Of a DNA stretch of 47,616 nt, positions 33,232-42,560 are shown piece after piece. The DNA is taken from the NCBI RefSeq assembly GCF_013359595.1, contig NZ_JABFMP010000044.1, positions 1 through 47,616 on the forward strand, written 5' to 3'. The stretch is from Pseudomonas sp. C1C7 (GTDB lineage Bacteria; Pseudomonadota; Gammaproteobacteria; Pseudomonadales; Pseudomonadaceae). The translations under genes and the position numbers were made by a program. The notes beneath the pieces are model-generated. The model searched no databases, was not told where the DNA came from, and was given only the letters and a program-made list of their open reading frames with translations. Numbering within the stretch: the stretch's first letter is position 1; every line of letters starts with the position of its first letter.

Positions 33232-33984
33232 ATGAAAACCTCTTATTGGCTGGCCGCTGCCTGTCTGGTAGCGAGCACCTCAGGTTTTGCAAACGGATTC
33301 AAACCCATCGAAATCAAGGACCAGGAGCTGGCCGAGCTGCGTGGTCGTTATGTAATGCCGGGGCGGATCATCAGCTTCGGTGTGGTGATGAGCAGTACCT
33401 GGCGCAACGCCAGCGGTGACATGATCGGCGCATCGACGTCGATGCAGATTCAGTCTTCAACGGTAAAACCGCAGTTCTATGTATCAACCTACTCGCACAA
33501 CGGTGGCGACAACAGCGGCAGCCCACGCGAAAACGGCACCGGAAGCGTGACCGGTGGCGCCAACCTCACCGTGACCCAGGGCATCACTCAGGTCACCCGT
33601 GCGGCGGGCGATGGCAACAGTTCCAACAACAACATCAGCATCGACGTCAAAGAGGCCAATACTGCCCCGGCGTTGGCACCCAGCCAGGGACAGGCGCTGA
33701 TGGCAGGCCAGACCATTACCGGCAGCAATGCTGCAGGCAGCGTCGCAGTGTCCGCAACGGGCGGCGGTGTACAAATGGCCATTACGGCCAACAACAATCA
33801 GGGTTCTGCCATGCAACAAGTCGCCCAGGGCGGCCTGCTGCAAAATACCCGGCTCCTGGGTAACAGCAACATGGTCAGCAACCTCACTCAGCTCAACGTG
33901 GTACTCAATAATAATGGCCCGAGTGCTGGCGCATTGGACTGCAATCTGACTCAACTCAACGCACTTCGCACCCTTGGATATTGA
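33232..33984 (+). CDS. fapE: Minor amyloid-associated protein FapE
   Basis: This 250-residue secreted protein is found in small amount in Fap fibres. A signal peptide ends after GFA near residue 20. The mature part begins with a globular-looking segment (IEIKDQELAELRGRYVMPG), then Asn/Ser/Gly-rich sequence with FapB-like pieces: GGANLTVTQGITQ, TRAAGDGNSSNNN, and NSNMVSNLTQLNVVLNN. One cysteine remains near the end (GALDCNLTQ). I set ATG 33232 (MKTSYW), with GGGAGCAG upstream; the frame opens at 33214. Confidence 0.88.
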   Translation: MKTSYWLAAACLVASTSGFANGFKPIEIKDQELAELRGRYVMPGRIISFGVVMSSTWRNASGDMIGASTSMQIQSSTVKPQFYVSTYSHNGGDNSGSPRENGTGSVTGGANLTVTQGITQVTRAAGDGNSSNNNISIDVKEANTAPALAPSQGQALMAGQTITGSNAAGSVAVSATGGGVQMAITANNNQGSAMQQVAQGGLLQNTRLLGNSNMVSNLTQLNVVLNNNGPSAGALDCNLTQLNALRTLGY

Positions 33985-34030
33985 ACTACGCTGAGTCTCG
34001 ACCATTGGGCATTAAGGGACGGCTTGATTC

Positions 34031-35341
34031 ATGTATCGATCAGTACCACTGCGCGCAGTTGTATGTCTGAGCGCTCTTCTCCCGGCGGTGATGGTGCAGG
34101 CAGCACCGGATGCGGAGGTGGAGCTTCTGAAGCAGGAACTTCTGGAGTTGAAGCAACGATACGAAGCACAGCAAAAAGCCCTGGCGGTCCTCGAACAACG
34201 GGTCCGCCAGGTCGAAGATCAACCGGCAGCTCCTCCCCCGAAACGCCTGGCCAAGTCGCCGGCAGACATGAAAGGCAACTCGCAAGTCGCAACGGGAACC
34301 GGAGCCGCCGCCGCATCAGGGGGCGCCGCCGGGGGTGGCACTGGCAGTTCCTACGGTCAATCGCTGGCGGACGATTCGCAGCCGGCGCAGAGCGTTTCCA
34401 ACCTGTATGACGAGGCCAGCGGCTTCTTCGGGGGCGGCAAGTTCAGTTTCGAAACCGGGCTCACCTATTCGCGTTACGACACGCGCCAGCTGATCCTCAA
34501 CGGCTTCCTCGCCCTGGACTCGATTTTCCTCGGCAACATCAACCTGGACCGGATCAAGGCCGATACCTGGACACTTGACCTGACCGGCCGCTACAACTTC
34601 GACAATCGCTGGCAGTTCGACCTGAACGTGCCGGTGATCTACCGCGAATCCACCTACCAGTCCGGTGGCGGCAACGGTGGCGCCTCGAACGTCACCACCG
34701 AAGACACGGTCACCCGCGACCCGACCATTGGCGACGTCAACTTCGGTATCGCCTACAAGTTCATGGACGAGTCGGTCAATACACCCGATGCAGTCGTGAC
34801 CTTGCGGGTCAAGGCGCCTACCGGCAAGGACCCGTTCGGCATCAAGCTGCGCCAGACCGACGCGAACTCCAACCTGTTCGTGCCCGACACCCTGCCCACC
34901 GGCAACGGTGTGTGGTCGATCACGCCGGGGATCTCGCTGGTCAAGACGTTTGACCCGGCGGTGCTGTTCGGTAGCTTCTCCTATACCCACAACTTCGAAG
35001 AATCCTTCGACGACATCAGCTCCACGGTCAACGTGGACACACCGGGCAAGGTACGCATCGGCGACAGCTTCCAGCTCGGTGCCGGTATTGCGTTCGCCCT
35101 GAACGAAAAGATGAGTATGTCGTTCTCGGTGTCTGACGTGGTGCAACGCAAGAGCAAGATCAAGCAGGATGGCGGGGATTGGGAATCGGTCACGTCCAGC
35201 GACGCCAACGCCGGCTACTTCAACATCGGCATGACCATCGCGGCCACCGACAACCTGACCATCGTTCCCAACCTGTCGATCGGCATGACCGACGATGCGC
35301 CGGACTTCCAGTTCAGCCTGAAATTCCCGTACTACTTCTGA
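34031..35341 (+). CDS. fapF: Outer-membrane amyloid secretion channel FapF
   Basis: This 436-residue protein forms the trimeric beta-barrel through which FapB, FapC and FapE leave the cell. A signal peptide ends after VQA near residue 24. A periplasmic coiled coil follows at about 27-62 (EVELLKQELLELKQRYEAQQ), then a Gly/Ala-rich linker (GTGAAAASGGAAGGG) and a 12-strand-type barrel from about residue 125. The last residues, FQFSLKFPYYF, end in Phe as outer-membrane barrels do. It is the last gene of the operon and a terminator follows. The fold is known from crystal work on the family. Confidence 0.92.
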   Translation: MYRSVPLRAVVCLSALLPAVMVQAAPDAEVELLKQELLELKQRYEAQQKALAVLEQRVRQVEDQPAAPPPKRLAKSPADMKGNSQVATGTGAAAASGGAAGGGTGSSYGQSLADDSQPAQSVSNLYDEASGFFGGGKFSFETGLTYSRYDTRQLILNGFLALDSIFLGNINLDRIKADTWTLDLTGRYNFDNRWQFDLNVPVIYRESTYQSGGGNGGASNVTTEDTVTRDPTIGDVNFGIAYKFMDESVNTPDAVVTLRVKAPTGKDPFGIKLRQTDANSNLFVPDTLPTGNGVWSITPGISLVKTFDPAVLFGSFSYTHNFEESFDDISSTVNVDTPGKVRIGDSFQLGAGIAFALNEKMSMSFSVSDVVQRKSKIKQDGGDWESVTSSDANAGYFNIGMTIAATDNLTIVPNLSIGMTDDAPDFQFSLKFPYYF

Positions 35342-35355
35342 CCGGCAAGCAAAAG

Positions 35356-35390
35356 CCCCGCCGCGGTGTTCAATCGCGGCGGGGTTATTT
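35356..35390 (+). terminator. Terminator after fapF
   Basis: CCCCGCCGCG and CGCGGCGGGG form a 10-base-pair stem with a 9-base loop, followed by TTATTT. It ends the fap operon. Confidence 0.88.
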
Positions 35391-35409
35391 CATGAGCGAC
35401 GATTAACCC

Positions 35410-35501
35410 TGCAGGAGCGAGGCTTGCCCGCGAAGAGGCCGGCACAGTCAACATTGATGTTGGCTGAACTGACGCATTCGCGGTCAAGCCGCGCTCCTGC
35501 A
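35410..35501. repeat. REP palindrome between fapF and the VpsR-like gene
   Basis: TGCAGGAGCGAGGCTTGCCC at the left and GGTCAAGCCGCGCTCCTGCA at the right are the arms, with about 52 bases between. It lies between convergent genes. Confidence 0.85.
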
Positions 35502-35512
35502 GATTGATCGGG

Positions 35513-36838
35513 TCAGCGGATCTGGTGCTTGTGCAGCAACCGGTAAAAGGTCGGCCGCGACACCCCCAGGACCCTGGCGGCGACGCTGAGGTTGTCGCTG
35601 TGGCGATTCAGTACATCACACAGCGCCTGGCGCTCGGCCCGGGTCTTGTAGTCTTCGAGGGTGCCCATCGGCGTGGCGACGGTCTGCTGGCTGATCAGCC
35701 CCAGGTCCCGCGCCTCGATCTGCCGCCCTTCGGCAAGCACCAGGCCACGACGTACGCGGTTGGCCAGCTCACGAACGTTGCCCGGCCAATCGTGCTTGCC
35801 CATGGCAATCAGCGCATCCTCGCTGAAACTGCGCGGGCGACGGCCGGTCTCGTGGCTGTAGAAGTGAGAAAAATGGTTGGCCAGCATCGACAGGTCGCCA
35901 TGGCGCTCGCGCAACGGCGCAGTCACCACCTGCAGCACGTTGAGGCGGTAATACAGGTCTTCCCGGAAGCGTTTCTTCTCGATCGCCGCCTCAAGGTCGA
36001 CGTGGGTCGCCGCCAGCACCCGCACATCCACCGGAATCGGCTGACTGCCGCCCACCCGCTCGATGTGCTTTTCCTGCAGGAAACGCAACAGATTGGCCTG
36101 CAATTCCAGCGGCAAGTCACCGATTTCATCGAGGAACAGCGTGCCACCATTGGCCGCTTCGATGCGTCCGACCTTGCGTTGATGGGCGCCGGTGAACGCG
36201 CCCTTTTCATGGCCGAACAGCTCGGACTGGATCAAATGCTCGGGGATCGCCCCGCAGTTGATCGCGACGAAGGGTTTGCTGTGCCGTTGGGATTGCCGGT
36301 GCAGCGTACGCGCAACCAGCTCCTTACCGGTGCCGCTTTCGCCGCGAATCAGCACCGGCGACTCGGTGGGCGCCAGTTTGCTCAGCAGTTTTCGCAGTTC
36401 GCGTATCGGCTTGCTGTCGCCCAGCAGTTCATGCTCGGGCTGATCAATATGGACAGTGCCTTGCCCGCGCAGGCGGGCCATGCCGAACGCCCGACCCAGG
36501 GTCACCTGGACCCGGGAGACATCGAACGGCAAGGTATGAAAATCGAAGAACCATTCACAGACGAAGTCGCCAACATTCTGCAAGCGCAGCACTTCCTGAT
36601 TGAGCACCGCGATCCACTCGGTGTTGCTGCGACTGATCAATTCCTTGACCGCTTCCGGGCGCTCCAGATGAAAAGGCTGCAAGCGCAGCAGGCCCACGTC
36701 GCAGGTCCGATCGGCGGCGTTTTCCAGCGAACAACTGTCGACATCCCAACCCACGGAGCGTAATCCCGGTAACAGACGATGGCAGTCGTCGCAGGGGTCA
36801 ACCACTAATAGACGTCTCAAGGCAGGCGCTTCGTTCAT
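35513..36838 (-). CDS. Sigma-54-dependent regulator, VpsR-like
   Basis: This 441-residue enhancer-binding protein has a receiver-like N-terminal domain at 1-125, an AAA+ domain, and a C-terminal Fis-type HTH (NLSVAARVLGVSRPTFYRLL). The N-domain starts RLLVVDPCDDCHRLLPGL and includes CEWFFDFHTLPFDVSRV, which I associate with VpsR, the c-di-GMP-responsive biofilm regulator of Vibrio; the phosphoacceptor region looks degenerate. Walker A is GESGTGKE (166-173) and GAFTGA (213-218) is intact, so it should work with sigma-54. It is convergent with fapF and divergent from the 88-residue gene. I infer that it may activate both. AAGGAAC is its ribosome binding site. Confidence 0.85.
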   Translation of the reverse strand: MNEAPALRRLLVVDPCDDCHRLLPGLRSVGWDVDSCSLENAADRTCDVGLLRLQPFHLERPEAVKELISRSNTEWIAVLNQEVLRLQNVGDFVCEWFFDFHTLPFDVSRVQVTLGRAFGMARLRGQGTVHIDQPEHELLGDSKPIRELRKLLSKLAPTESPVLIRGESGTGKELVARTLHRQSQRHSKPFVAINCGAIPEHLIQSELFGHEKGAFTGAHQRKVGRIEAANGGTLFLDEIGDLPLELQANLLRFLQEKHIERVGGSQPIPVDVRVLAATHVDLEAAIEKKRFREDLYYRLNVLQVVTAPLRERHGDLSMLANHFSHFYSHETGRRPRSFSEDALIAMGKHDWPGNVRELANRVRRGLVLAEGRQIEARDLGLISQQTVATPMGTLEDYKTRAERQALCDVLNRHSDNLSVAARVLGVSRPTFYRLLHKHQIR

Positions 36839-37183
36839 GACTGTTCCTTGGCGCCAAATTCTAGGAAATATTATTAAAAACAGTCATTTGGCGGACCCGA
36901 CTGTAACGTTAGCAAGAATTTGACAGCGCCTTGTAACGTTTGACTATAGAGCTGCTGCACAAATAGTTATAAGAAGCCGCTTTGATAGTTGCCTATCGAC
37001 TTTGGAACCTTTCACTCAGCTTTCGAATCGAACAGCCGTGTTACAGCCACGAAAGAAAGTTGAAATTTCTTTTATTTATGTGTGACCCGAAGCCGGGTTG
37101 CGGGCATCAGTACAAGTAACCAGCCGAACGGTAAGCCCAACTGTCGGCACATCACTTGATTGGGCCTATTGAGAGAACATCCT
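36839..37183. other. Intergenic region between the VpsR-like gene and the 88-residue gene
   Basis: This 345-base divergent control region has TTGGCGCCAA palindrome at 36848-36857, two TGTAACGTT copies at 36902 and 36932 (30 bases apart), a TTGACA at 36919-36924, and a sigma-54-like element at 37144-37160. No protein gene is visible. A small RNA cannot be excluded. Confidence 0.5.
37144..37160 (+). promoter_or_regulatory. Candidate sigma-54 promoter for the 88-residue gene
   Basis: TCGGCACATCACTTGAT keeps GGCAC at -24 and TTG at -12 with the right 10-base interval; the last C of the -12 GC is A. The predicted start lies about a dozen bases before ATG 37184. Confidence 0.35.
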
Positions 37184-37450
37184 ATGAATGCCCCGCTGCG
37201 TATCAACGAAGCTCTTTTGATTGCCGACCGCGCATTTAAGCCTTTCCAATGCGTGGCCTGGGCGCCACAGGATGGCAACGGCGAACTCAGCCTGACCGTC
37301 ATCGACCGCACCAACAACAGTATAGGCCGCAAGCAGATTCCCAGCAGCGCCTACACCGACCCGCAGCAACTCGAACGCCTGCTGGAACAGGCCCGCGCAG
37401 AACTGAGCCAGGAAGGCTACAAGTTGCAGTCCTGGTCGATGCCGCACTGA
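37184..37450 (+). CDS. Conserved small protein of unknown function
   Basis: The 88-residue product has no signal peptide or membrane segment. It reads MNAPLRINEALLIADRAF, WAPQDGNGELSLTVIDRT, then an amphipathic helix (TDPQQLERLLEQARAELSQE) and ends YKLQSWSMPH. I cannot name a family. The start ATG 37184 has GAGAG upstream. It sits between the divergent VpsR-like regulator and the delta-60-repeat gene and may share their control. A 24-base palindrome follows its stop. Confidence 0.65.
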   Translation: MNAPLRINEALLIADRAFKPFQCVAWAPQDGNGELSLTVIDRTNNSIGRKQIPSSAYTDPQQLERLLEQARAELSQEGYKLQSWSMPH

Positions 37451-37752
37451 TCGTTTTGCGGATTACCCCGGGGTAATCCGCACCCACTCTCCTCCTGTCG
37501 TTAGTTGTCTTGTGTTTTATAAACAAGCGCACTTGCGAAACTCTGCCGATTGAACTTTCGCTCGCCTGAATCATTTGCAGGCTTGGCATTGGTTCGAAAA
37601 GACACTGTTGTGGCACACAACGACTCTCCGTCTGTTAGTTCAGTCAGTTGTGCATTAAAGCTTTCAGAGCTTGAATACTCTCCTTATAAGTCGCCACTTC
37701 CAAATCCATGGATAGAGCCGTGGATAAAGACGACTCGCAAGGAGAAGCGTGC
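37451..37752. other. Intergenic region before the delta-60-repeat gene
   Basis: This 302-base stretch has a perfect 24-base palindrome at 37458-37481 and a smaller inverted repeat GTTGTG-GCA-CACAAC at 37607-37621. The ribosome binding site GGAGAAG (37741-37747) serves the next gene. No further gene is visible. Confidence 0.55.
37458..37481. promoter_or_regulatory. Perfect 24-base palindrome
   Basis: GCGGATTACCCC followed at once by its exact complement GGGGTAATCCGC, with no loop base. No T-run follows on either strand, so a protein-binding site or a weak hairpin are both possible. Confidence 0.5.
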
Positions 37753-39042
37753 ATGGCAGTCCCGTCTGTTCTAGCCCTCCAGCCGACACTCGACAGCGTC
37801 GGCCATCTCGACATCTCCTTCGCCAACCACGGCAAAACCCAGGTGTACTTCGCCGGCAGCATTTCCAGCATGGCCAACGGTGTCGCCATCGATGGACAAG
37901 GCAGGTTGCTGGTGGCGGCCAAGGTCGGCATGCCCGATGGCAGCCGCTTTGGCCTGGCCCGTCTGCTGGAGGATGGTTCTGCGGACCTGAGCTTCGGCGC
38001 CCAAGGCAGCGTTATCGGGCAGTTCGAACCTGGCTTCGAGGCCATGGCCGGCAAAGTCCATGCGTTGCCGGACGGGCGCATTCTGCTGATCGGCCTGCAC
38101 TACGAAAATGCCCACCGCACCCTCCCCGCCGTGGCCTTGTTCGACGCTCAAGGGCGGCCGGCGCAAGGCTTTGGCGACAATGGACGCTGCGTCGTGCGCC
38201 TGCCGGGCAACCTGTCCCACGGGGTTCGCGACCTCTGGCTGCCTCCCGGCGTACCGGGCGCCGAAGCCTGTGATGCCGGGGTTCAGCCCGATGGCTGCAT
38301 CGTGCTGATCGCCAACCACCATTTCGAACTGGCCGATCATGCCGGCATGCTCATTCGTCTCGACGTCGACGGCACCCTGGACTGCAGCTTCAACGGTCGC
38401 GGATTCGTGGTGGTCCGGCATCTGTTGATGAACACCTGGCTCAACAGCCTGCGGGTACAGCACGACGGGCGGATTCTGGTGGGAGGCTCGGTCAACTTCC
38501 CGGAGGAAGGCCTGCTGGCGCGCTACAACGCCGACGGCAGTCTGGACGAGCGGTTTGCCGTGGATGGCTTCATGACGTTCAAGGCCTGCGGACACGGCGC
38601 CCAGGTCAGCCAGATCATCCAGCACGATAACGGGGAGGTGCAGTGTTTCGGCAGCAGCCGCGATCCCATGCGCTGCCTCTCCTTGAAGATTCACAGCAAT
38701 GGACGCCCCGACATGCACTGCAACGGCGGCCTGCCGCACCTGCTGGAAGTCGGTCGCATCGGCAGCCAGTGGACCGCCGCCCAGGCACAGCCCGACGGCA
38801 CGGTGGTCACGGCCGGCGCGACCGTTGGCGGTGTCGATGCGGACTTCATGCTGGGCCGCTACTTGCCCGACGGACAGCTGGACCGCAACTTCGGCGACGG
38901 CAACGGATGGATTCGCACTCGCCTGGGCCGCAGTCTCGACACCGCCACTTCACTGGCTGTTCAGGCCGACGGCAATATCGTCGTCGGCGGTTATTCCCTG
39001 GACGGCAACTACCATGCGATCGTCGTCCGTTATCTGGGCTGA
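37753..39042 (+). CDS. Delta-60-repeat protein
   Basis: The 429-residue protein is built of about seven copies of a 50-60-residue repeat, each with G-x-x-D-x-x-F-x-x-x-G: VGHLDISFANHG, DGSADLSFGAQG, QGRPAQGFGDNG, DGTLDCSFNGRG, DGSLDERFAVDG, NGRPDMHCNGG and DGQLDRNFGDGNG. Such repeats form a beta-propeller-like fold and occur mostly in large secreted proteins. Here no signal peptide is present and the protein is almost all repeats. ATG 37753 has GGAGAAG upstream; the frame opens at 37708. Its function is unknown; the VpsR-like and fap neighbours hint at the cell surface or biofilm. Confidence 0.8.
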   Translation: MAVPSVLALQPTLDSVGHLDISFANHGKTQVYFAGSISSMANGVAIDGQGRLLVAAKVGMPDGSRFGLARLLEDGSADLSFGAQGSVIGQFEPGFEAMAGKVHALPDGRILLIGLHYENAHRTLPAVALFDAQGRPAQGFGDNGRCVVRLPGNLSHGVRDLWLPPGVPGAEACDAGVQPDGCIVLIANHHFELADHAGMLIRLDVDGTLDCSFNGRGFVVVRHLLMNTWLNSLRVQHDGRILVGGSVNFPEEGLLARYNADGSLDERFAVDGFMTFKACGHGAQVSQIIQHDNGEVQCFGSSRDPMRCLSLKIHSNGRPDMHCNGGLPHLLEVGRIGSQWTAAQAQPDGTVVTAGATVGGVDADFMLGRYLPDGQLDRNFGDGNGWIRTRLGRSLDTATSLAVQADGNIVVGGYSLDGNYHAIVVRYLG

Positions 39043-39117
39043 CTGTAATTTTTCCTACGCTTGAACTTCTCGCTCACTTGCGGCAACTTGCGCGCTTCTT
39101 AAAACAAGGAGTAGCCG

Positions 39118-40620
39118 ATGTCCGGCTCCATGGCCCAAGCGTTCGCCCATAACTTTCTCGGCAACTCTCCCCGCTGGTACAAACTCTGTATTGTCGGTTT
39201 TCTGATTCTCAATGCACTGGTGCTGTGGACAGCGGGCCCGGTGGCGGCAGGCTGGTTATTGGTGCTGGAGTTCATCTTCACCCTGGCCATGGCGCTCAAA
39301 TGCTACCCGCTGATGCCCGGCGGCCTGTTGCTGGTCGAAGCCCTGCTGCTGAAGATGACCACGCCACAGGCGCTGTATGACGAACTGGTGCACAACTTTC
39401 CGGTGATCCTGCTGCTGATGTTCATGGTGGCCGGCATCTACTTCATGAAAGACCTGCTGCTGTTCCTGTTCTCGCGCCTGCTGCTGGGCGTGCGCTCCAA
39501 GGCCATGCTGGCGTTGATGTTCTGCTTCCTGTCGGCCTTTCTCTCGGCGTTTCTCGATGCCCTGACCGTGACCGCGGTCATCATCAGTGCCGCCGTGGGC
39601 TTTTATTCGGTGTATCACCGCGTGGCCTCGGGCACCGATCCGCGCCAGGACAGCGAATACAGCGACGATCGCCACCTGCCCCAGCTTCATCACGAGGATC
39701 TGGATCAGTTCCGCGCTTTCCTGCGCAGCCTGCTGATGCACGGTGCGGTGGGCACGGCGCTGGGCGGCGTCTGCACATTGGTGGGTGAGCCACAGAACCT
39801 GTTGATCGGCCATGAGATGGGTTGGCACTTCTCCGAATTTTTCCTGAAAGTCGCCCCGGTTTCGCTGCCGGTACTGGTGGCAGGCCTGGTGACCTGCGTA
39901 CTGCTGGAAAAGCTGCGCTGGTTTGGTTACGGCACCCTGCTGCCGGACAACGTACGGGCCGTACTGGCCGATTACGCGGCGCAGGACAATGCCGAACGTA
40001 CCACCCGCCAGCGTGCAGCACTGATCGTGCAGGGCCTGGCGGCGCTGATCCTGATCGCCGCGCTGGCGTTTCATGTGGCGGAAGTGGGCCTGATCGGGCT
40101 GATGGTGATTGTGCTGATCACCGCGTTCACCGGCATCACCGACGAACATCGCCTGGGCACGGCCTTCAAGGACGCGATGCCGTTCACCTCGCTGCTGGTG
40201 GTGTTTTTCGCGGTGGTGGCGGTGATTCAGGATCAGCAACTGTTCACGCCACTGATTCAATGGGTCATTTCCCTTTCGCCCTCACAACAGCCGGGCATGC
40301 TCTACATCGCCAACGGCCTGCTCTCGGCCATCAGCGACAACGTGTTCGTGGCAACCATTTACATCACTGAAGTCAAACGCGCCTTCCTCGCCGGCGAAAT
40401 GACCCGCGAACACTTCGAAACCCTGGCCATCGCCATCAACACCGGCACCAACCTGCCCAGCGTAGCCACCCCCAACGGCCAGGCCGCCTTCCTGTTCCTG
40501 CTGACCTCGGCCATTGCACCGCTGATTCGGTTGTCCTACGGGCGGATGGTATGGATGGCGTTGCCTTATACGGTGGTGATGGGGGTGTTGGGGTGGTATG
40601 CGGTGAGCTTTTGGCTGTAA
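39118..40620 (+). CDS. nhaB: Sodium/proton antiporter NhaB
   Basis: This 500-residue inner-membrane antiporter exports Na+ in exchange for protons, important in alkaline or salty conditions. It has many hydrophobic helices and NhaB landmarks: FAHNFLGNSPRWYKLCIVGF at the start, GGVCTLVGEPQNLLIGHEMG, and TGTNLPSVATPNGQAAFLFL near the end. Length agrees with the family. AGGAG lies 7 bases before ATG 39118. It follows the delta-60-repeat gene by 75 bases, but nothing suggests a common role. Confidence 0.95.
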   Translation: MSGSMAQAFAHNFLGNSPRWYKLCIVGFLILNALVLWTAGPVAAGWLLVLEFIFTLAMALKCYPLMPGGLLLVEALLLKMTTPQALYDELVHNFPVILLLMFMVAGIYFMKDLLLFLFSRLLLGVRSKAMLALMFCFLSAFLSAFLDALTVTAVIISAAVGFYSVYHRVASGTDPRQDSEYSDDRHLPQLHHEDLDQFRAFLRSLLMHGAVGTALGGVCTLVGEPQNLLIGHEMGWHFSEFFLKVAPVSLPVLVAGLVTCVLLEKLRWFGYGTLLPDNVRAVLADYAAQDNAERTTRQRAALIVQGLAALILIAALAFHVAEVGLIGLMVIVLITAFTGITDEHRLGTAFKDAMPFTSLLVVFFAVVAVIQDQQLFTPLIQWVISLSPSQQPGMLYIANGLLSAISDNVFVATIYITEVKRAFLAGEMTREHFETLAIAINTGTNLPSVATPNGQAAFLFLLTSAIAPLIRLSYGRMVWMALPYTVVMGVLGWYAVSFWL

Positions 40621-40668
40621 ACCGGTGTTGTGGTCAAACACAAACTCTGTGAGCGCCTGCGTACCACT

Positions 40669-40768
40669 GTAGGAGCGAGTTCACTCGCGATGGTGGTGAA
40701 CGATGACGCTGGCTGGCTGATACCCCGCGGTGTCTGGGCATTCATCGCGGGCAAGCCCGCTCCCACAG
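40669..40768. repeat. Full-length REP pair
   Basis: TGTAGGAGCGAGTTCACTCG, then GGTGAACGATGACGCTGGC, then CATCGCGGGCAAGCCCGCTC and CCACA. It matches the layout of the unit at 17609-17710. Confidence 0.85.
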
Positions 40769-40786
40769 TGGGGGGTACATCCGGGA

Positions 40787-40835
40787 GATCAGGTCGGCTA
40801 CCAGGCCGCCTTCGCGGGCAAGCCTCGCTCCTACA
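40787..40835. repeat. GATCAGGCCGGC composite repeat
   Basis: GATCAGGTCGGCTACCAGGC, CGCCTTCGCGGGCAAGCC and TCGCTCCTACA. Same arrangement as 25398-25452. Confidence 0.75.
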
Positions 40836-40851
40836 GGTGATGCGCTGCACG

Positions 40852-40925
40852 TGTAGGAGCTGTCGAGTGAAGCGAGGCTGCGATCTTTTAAGATCAAAAG
40901 ATCGCAGCCTTCGGCAGCTCCTACA
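40852..40925. repeat. REP-type inverted pair, GGCTGCGATCTTTT family
   Basis: TGTAGGAGCTGTCGAGTGAA with CGAGGCTGCGATCTTTT is inverted as AAAAGATCGCAGCCTTCGGC and AGCTCCTACA. Confidence 0.85.
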
Positions 40926-40938
40926 CGGAACTGCGTCC

Positions 40939-40992
40939 GATCAGGCCGGCCGGTAGGCCGCCTTGCTTTTGATTTTGATCCACCCGCCCCGT
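40939..40992. repeat. GATCAGGCCGGC repeat with TTTTGATTTTGAT tail
   Basis: GATCAGGCCGGCCGGTAGGC, CGCC, then GCTTTTGATTTTGAT and CGCCCCGTCGG. The same order recurs at 47519-47572. Confidence 0.75.
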
Positions 40993-41036
40993 CGGCAGGA
41001 TGAATGCCGGAGCGTTCCTACAGGGAATCTGAGTCG

Positions 41037-42556
<1,520 letters not shown>

Positions 42557-42560
<4 letters not shown>

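Larger units (their letters stand above)
40621..41036. other. REP-rich intergenic region between nhaB and zwf
   Basis: This 416-base gap between convergent genes is filled by several repeat units, listed separately. I see no gene in it. Confidence 0.8.

Noticed and set aside
36919..36949. A sigma-70 promoter with TTGACA and TATAGA
   Set aside because: The -35 is perfect but the spacing to TATAGA is 19 and the -10 has only four matches. I mention it in a finding but do not annotate it as a promoter.
37611..37626. Another sigma-54 element (TGGCACACAACGACTC) before the delta-60-repeat gene
   Set aside because: The -24 half is perfect, but the -12 half lacks TTGC, and TGGCAC is part of a separate inverted repeat.
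40669..40992. Regularly spaced palindromic repeats resembling a CRISPR array
   Set aside because: Unit lengths, spacers and orientation vary, units belong to several REP-type families, and no cas genes are present.
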